A stretch of DNA of 64,000 nucleotides from Nageia nagi (lineage: Eukaryota > Pinophyta): NCBI GenBank assembly GCA_050084985.1, contig JBITNC010000001.1:95790001-95854000 (forward strand), given 5' to 3'. The translations under genes and the position numbers were made by a program. This document shows positions 46,461 through 59,420 of this stretch, one piece after another; position 1 is the stretch's first letter, and each line of letters starts with the position of its first letter. The notes beneath the pieces were generated by a model. The model was given only the letters and a program-made list of their open reading frames with translations, was not told where the DNA came from and made no database searches.

Positions 46461-47797
46461 TTGAAGCTTAGCAATATTTATTCACTTGGAGTCTAAAGAT
46501 TATTTTATTAATCTTTCCCAACCTTTTTTACCCAATATTTTCCCTAGTAATAAGTTATTTTGGGAGATAAACTAGATTTTATATTTTTTATTTTTTTGTT
46601 GAAGTTTGGCATATCTTTTGAATCAGCATATTTTTCATTCTGAAAAGTAAAAAATAAAACTATTTTTTCTACATGTTCTCATATTATTTCCTTTTGTATT
46701 TATGATAAAGTTACAATTATATTTGATGTGCTTTTTATATCTCTTTTTAGTTTGATAAGGTGTGATGGAGCTTGATCATTTATGGAAACTTATTGGTCAC
46801 TAAGATATACCCTTTCATGATGAGTCATATCCCACATGAGTAGTCTTCTAGGTATAGATCTCAATCTTTCCAACATCATCATCAAACTGTACATGGATAC
46901 TCTAGATCCTCAACCCACATTGATTCATAACCATTACATCCTACATTATCTATTATAACTCATCATAGTAGTGACTGGGATACACACTCTAAAGAATAAA
47001 ACTCATCATTTCAAGGGGTTACTTCCAAGGACATAAGATGCATGAGATCAGACAATGTTCTCTTATCATAACGATGGTGTCCCATCCTATTCTTATCAAA
47101 ACTAATCATAGATGATGATGATCAAAACACACCTTCCAACATGATTTAAATATAATTTCTTAAGATGCTCCTATAGTTTCAAACACAAAATAATATTATT
47201 TTTTGTTTATTCCTAAACTAGTATTAGGGTTAGTTTGAATAACTCATATAAAGGTTTCCTTATCCAACCATATTTTTTGATGTAAATTTATTATATTTAT
47301 TTTGAATATAATGCCTTTTCATCAAAAGAAGAGTGAAAAAAAGAAGATATATATATATATATATACTTCAATAAATTGGATGGATTGTTACACTTTAAAA
47401 TAAGTTTCAATAATGGTTGAATAAGTGTATGATTGAATTTGTAATAATGGTTTAAGGATAGACCATTTATAACAATATGACATGGTACAATAATTATGAG
47501 GGTATATTAGATTTATTTTAGAGAAATATTATGAGTTTTAGATCATAATATACTACATAAAAGGGGTCCATATTATATTATATGTAGGTATAAAATGTAA
47601 AGAGATAATTAAAAGCCAACTTGTGATATATCTCTCTAATAGGGTTTACTACCTATGATGTCATTATTTTATATGCATATAAGGCAAATGTCATTACAAC
47701 ATCATTGTGGAAAATATATTGAAAGACTTAAATATTTAGGAGGATTTTCCTTGAAGTTTCTATTAGATTTATTACTTTATTAAGGAATATTATATGG
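46461..47797. other. Tandem-unit sequence, no gene seen
   Basis: Collinear with 12590-13364 and 20679-21060 of copy A, across the LINE insertion point. Contains a short AT repeat at 47347-47365. Confidence 0.5.
47347..47365. repeat. AT microsatellite
   Basis: A run of alternating A and T, about 19 bp, absent from the matching place in copy A. Confidence 0.85.
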
Positions 47798-47802
47798 TGT
47801 TT

Positions 47803-48301
47803 TGATGCACCTTGCTGGAGCCATAACTTTTGACTGTGATGTCTATTTGTATTGAAATTTAAAACATGGTCTGTGTGCATGTTTTGCATATGGCTTAACT
47901 TAGTTATGCCACACCCTCCAAAAATCATATTTTTGGGACCTAACTCCGCCATCTAGTGTACCAAAGTTAGCTTTTACTTTATGTTCTCAAGATTTTTAGG
48001 CTTTTTTGCATGTTAGAACTTTAATATCTTTTGTTTTACATTCAGTTAATTCTAGATATTTTAAATTAAGGGTAATTTTGTAAAGGGGATGCACATACTA
48101 ATTTTGGTGATGTAATTAGACTCATTTCTATTTTTGGCAGGTTTATATTTGTAACAGGTTACTATATGAAGGATTGTATTCTCTTTGAGAAGTATTGTGA
48201 ATTCAAGAATGAGAAGAGAATTGTTTCCAAGTTTCTTCCATTATAATACATTTATGTGATTGGAGTCCATTTTTTTGTCTCTTGTATCTGAATTCACATC
48301 A
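47803..48301 (+). mobile_element. Solo LTR in copy B
   Basis: A 499 bp insertion beginning TGATGCACCTTGCTGG and ending GAATTCACATCA, with TG..CA ends and perfect TGTTT target duplications (47798-47802, 48302-48306). Copies A and C/D lack it. The region near 48150 (GTTTATATTTGTAAC) is TATA-like, and the tail resembles copia LTR ends. Orientation plus is inferred from these. Confidence 0.85.
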
Positions 48302-48899
48302 TGTTTTCTTATCATAAAGGTTCATATTTGATAAGTTATTCTCTCTTATTGACTATTCTATTGTATTTATTTAGCAAAGACAAAAAATAAGCCACATGGA
48401 AAATTGCAAGGATTTTTTATATAGGAACTCAAAACTTGTTATTACAAAATTTCAATAGTTTAGACAACATTTTAATACTATTTTTTGGGTAACAAAATAC
48501 CATTATTTATATCACATTACATTTCCTACATGTTATTTAGTATCCTAAAATAGGATAATTATTTTTTACACATTTTAAACTTATGGGGAATCTTTCCCTT
48601 TTGAATGGGATTGCTACTAAAACCATAACATTTAGGCTTGTTATTTTTGCAATAGTAAAAATTCATTATTCTATTTTCATTTAGAATAATTATCATACTT
48701 CAACTACCTATGCATTAAGAGGCTTGTACCTTTAGCTTGTTACATCAGGATCCATTTTCATGTATGAGGATATATTTTATAAGATTTCTTATTAAAATTT
48801 GAGAGTACGCTACTCCTAAAGCTATTTAGGTTATTTTCTTATTATCAACAACTTGTTTGTTTATTTATTTTTCCCTCACCTCTTCCTCACTCAGCATAA

Positions 48900-49700
48900 A
48901 ATATATTTTTATCCTAGATCAAATTTCTTTGATGCATTTCAAGTTACCAAATGCCATTCTTGAGAAATTGTATTTCTTTTACTATAGTTTCTTTCAAATC
49001 TAATTAGAGCTTAGACTCCTTATTGTGATATGATACTATTCTCCTTTGTTAATATATTTCCTTCTTGATTTTACATTGATCCAACCTTCATTATTAGGAT
49101 GTCCATTTTAACTTCACATTATCCATATTTTCTTCAATAATTCTATTCCTAATATTTGGTTCCTTTTTCATATCCTTACATATGGTTACCACCTAGATTC
49201 TCCTTATGCATACCTATCCAACTTATATTTAGTTAATGGTTCCTTTCATATCATTATTAAGGATTTTTACTTCCTCTAATTTTTTGGTTTCTAATTCACC
49301 ATCTATTTCTTGAGTCTTCGTTATTTACAAATTCTCTATGATTTTACTTGTTGGATAAGATCCTAGTTATGGCCAACATGCTCATAAGTCAGGCACATGT
49401 AATTTTTATTTTCATATAATAGTTCATGGATCCATTCTCATACTTTTTATTCTAACATTATTGCCATTGGAAGTTTTACTCCAAATTCCACCATGTCATA
49501 AAACCTTATATTCACCATTTGAGTTTGGGATTTTATGACCTCATCTGATGACATAATTTTTGAAAGGATCTTGTAATACACTCAAACACATTTTGTACCA
49601 AAATTTGAATGGATGATATGGAAGGGTAACCAAATTAGATCCATCATAGTTTGATCTTTGAATGGGTTGAATCTTGGGTTCCATTTTTTGATAAACAAAC
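48900..49700 (-). pseudogene. Antisense LINE ORF1 remnant, copy B
   Basis: Counterpart of 21700-22480. The zinc-knuckle region survives as MCLTYEHVGHN on the minus strand (about 49400-49365), with the second Cys changed and the frame then broken. The DUF4283-like part is still visible near 49680. Confidence 0.5.
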
Positions 49701-51057
49701 CTCACTTACCAAAAAACTAATATGAGCTTAAAATAAAGTCCATATCTTTGCATTGACAAAGGTGAAAATGATGTAATCATAGGTATTACATTGATATAGA
49801 GGCTTCCTTTAATATTTCATCTTTATTTTTCCATTTATAAATCATGTCAATATTTGGCCTAGCTTCATGAAGTTTTCCAATCAAATTGTAATACTCTTTT
49901 TTTATCAATTGATGAACCCTCCTTCATTAAGAGGAATTAAATCAGGTAATATTTCTCTATTAATGGTATAATATTCTTCTTCTTTATGTTGTATGCATCT
50001 TTTTATATTTCATTTCAATCCTTATGATCTTCAATACCTGATATTTCTTCAAAACTTATCTACACAATGCTTACAAGCTATCATTATTGCATGCTTATTA
50101 TCATATGAAAAATAAAAAATAAAAAATGCAATAGTAGATCTAATCTAAAAATTAAATATGCATTAATGGATCTACATTATAAACTTATAACATGCATAAA
50201 CCAATTCTATGGTGGAAATCTAATATGCATTATCAAATCTACCATGCAATGCAAAAAACATTCTATGTTATGATGATGATCTATATCAAAATCCTAATAG
50301 AAGCTAATCTAATAATAGTAGTAATAAAAATTAATATCAACATTGTGCTTAGTAGATAAAGAGAATTGTAGTGTCACTATGATAGTATGATAAATAAAAT
50401 GAAAAGAAGAGTTGTAAAAGGAGAGAGATATGCCTACTTATAGATAGTATTGGCCAATTAGGGTTTCATAAAGTTTCCTATATTAAGAAGACTCAAAAAT
50501 AGGCAATTAAGTTTATTTTTAGCAAACACTAAGAAGAACATATAGTTGGACCTTAGATAGTTAATTTTTTCTATTTCAAGATGAGGAAAACAAAGTGAAA
50601 ATAAAGACTAAAACTAGCCTAAGAATCAATCAACAAATTTTGGATCAACATGCCAATTAGGCAAGGTGATTGATGGGCCAATTTATGAGTTAGTAGGCCA
50701 ATTAGGACCATACATAAATATGAGGAATAAATATGAACATGTTAAATATATATACTTGGCTACAAATCTATTGTAAATATTGTGTGAAAGATAAGTGAAT
50801 GACCCTAATAACATTTACTACTATTCTATCTCATTTTTACAAGTCATAACAAATATATCTCATGGTGTCAACATAAATACATGTAGTTAGAGTGTGTTTA
50901 GGAAGTTAGAATTTTCATGTTTATTTAAATTCTCTATAATATATTTTTACGTATATAATGTTAATAACTCAAAATTCATCCAAAAATAAAATATAAAACT
51001 TATTTGAATTGGGTTTATCATATGAACTGTTCCCAATGTATCCAAAATCATTCATGA

Positions 51058-51060
51058 ATA

Positions 51061-51100
<40 letters not shown>

Positions 51101-51106
51101 ATATAT
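51058..51106. repeat. AT microsatellite
   Basis: About 50 bp of nearly pure AT alternation, expanded relative to the GAAGGATATATATG seen at the same place in copy B (about 36541). Confidence 0.85.
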
Positions 51107-51319
51107 GCATTAATTTTTATAATATTAATCAATGAGTTGATTATTAAAATTAAGTTTGTTATCTACTTTATATATATATATTTTTTAAAATAACCTTCTA
51201 ACTTGTATTTATAATATTAATTTTACATATGTCTAGATTGAGGAATATGATTTCTTATGCATGATTTGCTTAGTGTGATTATATTTTGAATTTGATTTTT
51301 TATTCAATTGTAGAATATT

Positions 51320-51567
51320 TTTTGTTATTGAATTTTTGTCCCTTGATACAGGACACATGAACTCTTAAGCTTAGAGCTACAATTGAGGGGCATCCATGCC
51401 ATCAAAATCCATCAGGGGAACGATCCCACCTCATCCGTAGCTACCATCAACTCATAGGATTTTAGTATGTTTCAAATTTTAGGGGCAAAGTGTTTTGAAC
51501 CTAGGCCCCCTGTATCAGAGAGCTTTGAACTACCCACCTCTCCAACTTCCCTATCCATTAATTCATC
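51320..51567 (-). mobile_element. tRNA-derived SINE
   Basis: A 248 bp insertion flanked by a perfect 12 bp duplication TTGTAGAATATT (51308-51319 and 51568-51579), absent from copies A and D. On the minus strand a pol III B-box-like GGTTCAAAAC lies about 45 bases after GGTAGTTCAAAGCTC, and the 3' end is A-rich (AAAAATTCAATAACAAAAA). Box spacing, length and long target duplication are those of a tRNA-derived SINE. The A box is diverged. Family not assigned. Confidence 0.75.
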
Positions 51568-51579
51568 TTGTAGAATATT

Positions 51580-54500
51580 GAATATATTGAATGAAAATAA
51601 ATAACTTAGGTTTATCATTTTGGGTAATTGAAATAATTAAGAATCATCTAAGTTAATTTGTATAATCAAATATTAGGTTGATTTCATGATTATAAAAGCA
51701 TGCAAAAATCTTAATTTTAATTTGCATAAGTTTATAATAATATAAAATAAATATATTTAGTCACTTCCTAAGAATTTTTCTTTAATCCTCCATATTAGAT
51801 TGTCAAAAATCACCTTAGTAAGAGACTTTAGATTCTAGCATCTTACAACTAGTTTATGTCAAAGAATGATCTCATAATATCACTCATTACTTATAATATA
51901 ATATAATATCACTCATTGCTTATTCACTTGTGTTGTATGCATTTCATGGCTACATATTATTTGTAATATTATATATTTGATATTATATAACAATCATTAG
52001 GATAAGGATAGTCCATTTTACCTAATTTATATCATTTCTATTGAGCATCTTAAAGTTTTCACCATTTGTACGATATGAAAGTATTTGTATGGAACACTTA
52101 AGCAATATAATTATCCTAAGGTCATTTCCCATTTTTCATATGAAAGTATCAAAATATCTTAGGAAAAAATAAGATTTTAAATATAAAAATAATTTTGATT
52201 CAAGGAAATCAACATTCTAATCACATTTATACTCATTAACGAAGTAAGCAACTTCATATTGATTGAACATGTGTGGGGTTGTTTGTTGATCCCCTTACAA
52301 ATTTAATTTTTGTTCCAAATTATGTTTAGAAATCTTTGAAGTTTTTGGTAATGATTATATTACTACATGTGAACCTATTTCTATAGGTACCATTGATGCC
52401 TTCAAAAACAAATTCATTAGAATAATCTCACTAATTACAACTTTGATAAAATTTTAGTTTAAATAAAGGATCTTTACATTTGGTAAAATATTGTTAAAGG
52501 GTATATTGGATGTATTCAAGAGGAATACTAGGAATATTAAACATAATGCATTAGATAAAAGGGTACGATATAATATTATATGTGGAAAATAATATAAATA
52601 GATAACAAATGGTCAACTTATGACATAATCTCTTTGATAGTTCTATAAGACTAAAATAAACTCAAAAACAAGGTTAGACATTATAATTCCTTGATTTTAT
52701 CATAATCATGTATTTAAGAGGAATATGGGTTTATGCAATGACATCTATGGTAGGATGAAAAAGACTTGTAATATAGTTAACAAAAAATTATCAATATATA
52801 TGTTTGGGCCTACCATGATATCCAACATGAAAACTTCTTGAATCGGTTAAGCCTCTATTTCACTTAGGTTTTGATAAGGAAAGAAACATGATACAAAAAA
52901 AGGATAAAATGATTTTACCTTAGTTTAATTTCAAACTTACAAGCTCATAAGTTATAATTTAAGTTCTTTCCCATATCTATAGGAATCATTCAAGTGCTTT
53001 GTCAATATTGCAATGCTTCATCAATATCTATTCATACTAAAAAAATATTGCATACTCAAATTTTGATCTATGGATTCTATTTGTCAAGGTTTTCTTTACT
53101 ATTTTTCATGAAATGAAATGAATCATTGCATAGGAGATCTACAAAATCATATGTTAAAAATATTTAATAATAGCATAAGTGTATTAATATTAATCAAGAT
53201 GATCATTTTTAATTCAATGGCTAAGACACAATACGATAGGAAACATCCTAACATCAATGGTGTAATCCTCCAAGAGGAATTGAATTGAGATAGGGCATGA
53301 TTGAAAAAAAAAAAAAGAAGTTATGAGATTTATTCAAAAGAGTATAATCCCAACTAGACTATTTGAAAGTATTACAAAATATTGTTACAATGAATGCCTA
53401 GAGTATTTAGAGGATTATCAAATAGATAAAGGTATTCAAGAATCAATATGTTAACATAATAAGAATTAAGTTAGCTAGAGAAAATTATAGGAATTCATTT
53501 GGTTTAAATAGATCTAAGCATCATTCATTGCATTAAAGTTCAAAGTTAGATCGAGAGAGGAAGTAGATGGATGAGAATTATCTTTCATGTAAAAAGGAAT
53601 CGAGAGGAATAAAAATGAATCAAATGTTGTTTGCATAGTCAATAAGTGGTAGGATAGGTGCTTTATGTATAAAATTATTTGGTCATTACCAACATTATTT
53701 CATATCTATGAGAGTAAGAAATAAATCTATCTGTATAAATAGATTTAGATAGATTGGATGTCAAAATTGATTTTCTACATTTATCTTTTGATATAGAGAA
53801 GGATTACCTTTCCCTTTACTTATGTATCAAATTGGCACAAATTAACCTAACAATTTCAATCTCAATTCAATTTTTTATTTGATATTTATTTTTAATAATA
53901 TGAATAATATTAAGTTTAATGCTAAATTAAATTTCAATTTAACTTTTAATATCATAATTAATACCATTTTTATAAGGTAAATTGAAGGAGGTTTTTATAC
54001 ATGGGACCCAAAACCTATATTTATAAAATGATATTAAAAATATATATCAAAATTGATTTACTATGACAATAATTACTTGGAGAGAGACAATCATCATATG
54101 AGGTGCTCCTTCATAAGTTCTTAAAGGATGTGTTCTCTAACGATACCCTCAATTGTGAATGTCAACAAAAGTCATGCCTTTGGGACTATCAACTATAGAT
54201 TTTGATGAGGACGATGAGCTAGTTTGCCTCCTCCTTAGTAACCTCCTTTTATCTTAGAACATGGGGTGACCATATAACGATGTTGACAATGCTAGTTAGA
54301 GGATTGTCTATGCATGTATCTTCATTAATCTCACAATTTTTAGTTAGGGGATTAACCATAGTAGTTTTGTAATGAAGCAAAATTTTTAATGAGTAAATAG
54401 AAAATCATAAAAATTCCTGTATAATTATGGAAAAGATAAAAATTCATTAGAATGTATCTTTTGGTGGAAGTATTATAATGCACAATAATTATTAGTTTAG

Positions 54501-55160
54501 TTTGAAGAGAATTTGAGAGCTTGAAATAAAGGGATCATTCACCAAATACCAAGAGTAATTTTTAAAGTTATGATTTTATGAGGTTGAGTAATCTTTTCTA
54601 GGAAATCTATCTTATGAAAAAAAATTATAATTTTATTAGCCTCTATCATTTATAAGTCATAGTTTAGTAATTTATGGTTGTTTTGAAGAGAACTTTGGAG
54701 AGTTCAAAGAAGGTTTGTTTTATCAAATTTTGAGAATTATGAAGTTATATATTTTGAAGCTTGAGTAGTTTTTGTAATACCTTAGTTTATAGCTATATTG
54801 GGTATGAACTATGGAGTAAAAACTACTACCTAAATATTTGCTAAAAACTATTTTGATTTATTCAATTCCATAAAGATGCTTAATTTGAAAATTAAAATAG
54901 CAGAGTATATGTAGCTGTAAAGTATTTAAAAAACAAATTTTAGTAAGTGTTCAATGCAAAATAATAAGAATGAATAATGAATCAATATGGAGAAAGTTGA
55001 TGAATATATCGTTAAGAACTATAGTCTATAATAAACTGAATATTTATAAAAAGAAATTGCAATATAGGTATTTGCTTGAAAAATAAAAATATAAAATTGA
55101 ATTAACTTTCATCAAGTATTATTTGATATTAATGTTTAAAAAGTGCATGAGAAAAATAGA
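51580..55160. other. Tandem-unit arm, copy C, no gene seen
   Basis: Collinear with 3650-8590 of copy A except for the deletion at about 54378. No conserved open frame. Confidence 0.55.
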
Positions 55161-55164
55161 AATT

Positions 55165-55800
55165 ATTTTTTGTAGATCTTACAACTAATTAAAACTTCAT
55201 CAACACGGATTTGACATAATGTTTGCATCTTTTAAACATGGAAAAGTTAAAACTTTATGATGGTGAGAAATTAAATCATTTATGATTTCAAACTAGTGTG
55301 ATAGGATCACTGTAATCTTAGGAAGGAAGCGACAGCCTTGTCCTGTTTCTTTTACAAACATTATATTAAGAACAATGATTGTTCTCCATATTCCAAATAA
55401 ACCGAATGGCTCCACAGATTTGTCAGAAAATAATAGGGTAAGGTGATATGGCATATTGAGAATGAATTACTCTAGTTTCTTGTCTTCTCTATATTGTTAG
55501 CAGTCGTATGATAAACACATTTGAGGAGAGAAATGCAGACAGTGATGAGTGTCCATTAGAGGGAATCCAGATACGATACGTCCCGATCAAGGAAGCTGTC
55601 CACAGCGATCATATCCGGGAGATGAATGCGTAGGCGACAAAGTTATGTCCGAACTTTGTATTGGGTAGTGATGGAATTGGACGTATGACAAGTCATGATT
55701 TCACAGACTGCTGCCGAGTGCAGCTGGCCGTCCCGGATGGCCAACCATAGCCGAAGGGAGAGTAACATTTTGGTGCTTCTTCGAATCAAATAGGTAAGGA
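55165..55800. other. Highly conserved block of the tandem unit, copy C
   Basis: Near-identical to 8600-9230 in its first 500 bp. Copy C keeps TGGCCGTCCCGGATGGCCAA (about 55726) where copy A has TGGCCAA, a loss between the two TGGCC repeats. The right edge is at the retroposed insertion. Confidence 0.6.
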
Positions 55801-55816
55801 GAAAGAAATCTTAAAA

Positions 55817-56509
55817 CTAGGTTTTTCTTTTTTTTTTTTTGAATGAAAGAGTTAGTTATATTAAAATAAAAGTAATCTCACACAAAAGTGTTGGTGGTGG
55901 ATAGAAACACATTTAGGAGTAACCAAATTAATCTTAACTGTGAGTTGGGAGGATAAAACTATCAAAAAATCTAACCTAAATAAGTCGGTTACAGTTCAAA
56001 ACATAAATAGGACAAAATAACCATCAACTAGAATTTAAGAAGCATCATGAGGTGTGCCTTGTGCAGGCATATCTTTGAGTTGCATGGTATCCCACATTTT
56101 TTGAGCGATTAGAAGGATGTCCCAACCATCACCCTTGTGCACATAATTGGCTTCGTCGAAGGCATAATTATTGTCATCAACCCACCCATGAACTTGCGAA
56201 GGATGCAGGGGCTATGGAGTATCCCATCCATAGGAAGCATTCACTACGGTGCCCCACCCAGCATTAATGGCAAGCATCACCCCATCTTGCATGATGGTAT
56301 GACCCAGCACTTTAATTTCACCATGTCATCACAAAGAACTCGCACCATGTTCAGTTGTGGGTAGTAAGACGGAGAAATTGTGACCAATGATGCCCTCTGG
56401 AAGGAGACCATGCTCTCTTTGGAGGCCTCTATTGAGACTAACGAATGAGAACATTGAACATAAAGCACCTGGTTTTTTGGGGATACTCGACTGAAATGAA
56501 CATGGCACA
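55817..56509 (-). mobile_element. Minus-strand retroposed transcript or truncated LINE
   Basis: Copies A and C match up to CTTAAAAC and again from TTGGTCTCCCTTTGCC (56510 on). Between them copy C has 0.7 kb starting with a poly(T) run (55822-55840), a poly(A) tail on the minus strand. Reading the minus strand, a near-open frame includes VHGWVDDNNYAFDEANYVHK (about 56195) and IAQKMWDTMQLKDMPAQGTP before a stop at about 56038. About 190 bp of AT-rich 3' UTR-like sequence follows. I do not recognise the protein. No target duplication is evident, and a small deletion at the target is possible. Confidence 0.6.
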
Positions 56510-57379
56510 TTGGTCTCCCTTTGCCTTTATAATTATTTATCTAAAACTTGGATGAGCCCATAAGCAAGTTTATTGGTATAGAACAATAAAAGTATTATGT
56601 TATCCATCTTTGAAGGAACATGTGTGTTCAAGTGGATTTTTTAAGGATCTCAAAGAGTTTTTTAGTATGTAAGTTGAAGATACTTTGCATTCATTGGAAT
56701 TTTGTGGTACCTTTTGAATACATGTTATCAACATCAATTTGTGATCTACAAGATTAAGGATCATCTTCATATGGAGGATCATTTCAATTTTATCTCCATC
56801 AATTTCATCTTTGACCTTTGTTATTCCTAGGTAAGTAAATAATGGGGGTTAGGATTAATGTACAATCATTTCTAACCACAAAAATAAATAAAGGTGCTAC
56901 CCTATATGTCTCCCTAAGGAAAACTTTGACTCTTTTAGCTACCCTGCTTTTCCTACACTCCTAGCTTCTCTTGCACTTTCAATCCCTTCTCTGCCTCAAC
57001 CCCTTTCACCTTCTACTTCCATCATTTTATATCCCCACCCTATCATCTTTGCTACTTCTTAGACCATCATGGTTTTCTCGCCAAGTTTATTAACCACATA
57101 TTAATCTCCAAATGGACCCTTAAGTTCTCAATCCTCAATGGTTGTCCAACATTCATGCAACCTAGCTTGATTTAGAGAGAGTTCTCCTCTAAAGAATCAT
57201 TGCCAAGCATACTTCCTTCACAAGAGCTACGAGCACTTTATTTTAAATGTGTTTCAATCTCTCATGGATTTGGAGGATCAAAACATCATTTATGGATATA
57301 TATGATCCTCAATGATCTCCCATGATCTTTCTATCATGGGATGTCAAAGAGATGATGGATGAAATGCCTAGCCTACACA
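56510..57379. other. Tandem-unit sequence, no gene seen
   Basis: Collinear with 9231-10610 of copy A without the solo LTR. Marks the uninterrupted target AGAGAGAGTTCTCC at about 57174. Confidence 0.5.
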
Positions 57380-59420
57380 AATTATCCAACATAACTTGTT
57401 ATTATGAAAATCTCAATTTCCCCTACCTTTAGGAAGTTGAAGCTATAGATTTTATTTTGCAAAATAAATGTAACTTTATTTGTCTAAATAACCACTTTTA
57501 TGTTACTAATCATTCTCTTAGGCGAGGAGGACTATTCTTTTCATGGCACCTTAATGGCATAGCCATTTTTTTGTTTGGGGAGTGGATCCATCCAATTATG
57601 CCATATGGATTCTTATAGAAATTAACGGGCAACCATTTGGTATAGTTAATGTTTCTGTCTATAATAATGCTTATAATAGATGCAATATATGGAATTAACT
57701 TATTTTTCTCTGTATCCCATTTAACATGGGTTCCATATGGTGACCTTAATATGATTGAGAGGCGATTTGATAAATTCATCTGACTTTTAATGGATTGGAT
57801 TGTATGGTAGTGGGAAGCTTGGTAATTAATGAAGAATAACCTATATTTATCATATCATAATTATTTCTTTTGACCTTATGATTTTCTTAACCATTTATGA
57901 TTCATAATTTCTAACCTTCAAAATATTCTTTATAGTTATGAAACATTTTGAGTAGGCTATGTTGTCTAATAAATATTCCTTCCAATTTCTCACCTTTCCA
58001 AATCTACATCCTTAATGGAAGCCATCGTTAGATGCCATCAACTTTTATCATGCTTACATAATTTTTGTCAAGCTTACGATTCTTTTTCATGTCAATTTAA
58101 GTTGTGATTTTATATTAACACTTCTTTCTCCATCACCCCATCATATTTATTCATATTTTTAGATTTTATAATCTTTTCCCTCAACTAAGATTTTGGATGG
58201 ATTTAATTTTGGAACAATGCCATTCATTGAACAACTTATATCTTACAAAGTATTAGGTGGAAGTTGACTAGGATAAGATGATATTTTATTGCTATTTTGA
58301 AGAAGTTCTCCAAAGATTCTCTTAATCTTAAATCTTTCCCATTAAATGTCTCTCTAGAAGCACATGTGGTCAAGTTGCAACATGAACTCAAATGAGCTAA
58401 ATTATCCTACTTGATTACAAAGAAGCTCTCTTTGGAAGGTAAGTTTTAGATTTATTCTAAGGTGCTATCTAACACTCATGTTTACTATGTTGGGTACCAT
58501 CTAATACCAACTACCCAAAGCTAGTAAATATTTTTTATGACTTCTTATGATCCATTTCTTCTTAAAAGGTTAAGGTTTTAACCTAGTGGCTTAGGATATC
58601 TACTACATTCCCAAAGTTTTAGGGGTATGGTTCTCCTTGACAATAAATGTCAAGGCATGATACTCTATATCAAATGGATCATTAGAGTATTAAAGGAAGG
58701 CAATCCTTGAAAATCCTCATCTCTTATTTCATCTTTATTATCTCCTCCTTTGGTCATAAAGATTGAAAAGGGTTAAATTTTCCTTTATTATTGATAGTAA
58801 TAGTTTCTATAAAAATTTTGGGCTCATTTATTTTCAAAAGTATTTTCCAAGCTTGAGAGGCCATTAAGATTTGGCTTAAATGAAAATGTAATGATTTTAG
58901 AAATGTGTTATCCATTAATGCCCTTAGTCTTTGGTGGTCCCCTATTTTAACCCTATAGGAAAATTCATTTGCCTAGGTCCTATGGATTCGTAGACAAGGT
59001 TTTAATTCAAACATTGGATTGAATTCCTTAAGATAATTTTAATAATAATTTCAAATTTAAAAGTTTTGATAAGAAAAATTTGAGATCATCAATGAATACA
59101 AACTTGATTACATGATATACAAACTATGCATCTACTATGAGAGATCCTAGTGGAAGTATTGGATATGGTATCTTGATACACTTATGCATAACTAGATGGC
59201 CATACAAGGTTGTTCATGGCTATGTCCCCACTTGCCAATGGTGGAAAAAATTAACAAGATATGGGGTCTACATTCTCATAGGTCTCTTTAGGCCTTCAAG
59301 TTTTAGATAATTTGGGTCTCCTACTTGGAGCTTAAACAATCTTTCTTCACTTGGAGTCCCCTTTATCAAGGGTTACTATGAGGTAATCACCTTAAGGATT
59401 TGGGTTTATCTATCCACTTA
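57380..59420 (+). pseudogene. Old LINE ORF2 remnant, copy C
   Basis: Counterpart of 44540-46460. The endonuclease strand is visible as AIWILIEINGQPFGIVNV (about 57598) and GDLNMIERRFDKF (about 57740). The post-RT region (LLDNKCQGMILYIKWIIRVL, about 58640) is also kept. Frames are broken throughout. Confidence 0.65.

Larger units (their letters stand above)
23006..50235 (+). repeat. Tandem unit, copy B
   Basis: 27.2 kb between successive AATCTACC landmarks. Removing the LTR element (12.7 kb), two solo LTRs, and the excess of the 36672-38208 replacement leaves about 12.5 kb collinear with copies A and C. Unit sequence stops at 23529 (TATACTTGG) and resumes at 36237 (CTTGGCTATAACTC), exactly as in the uninterrupted copies (CACTTGGCTATAACTC at 3126). 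Confidence 0.8.
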
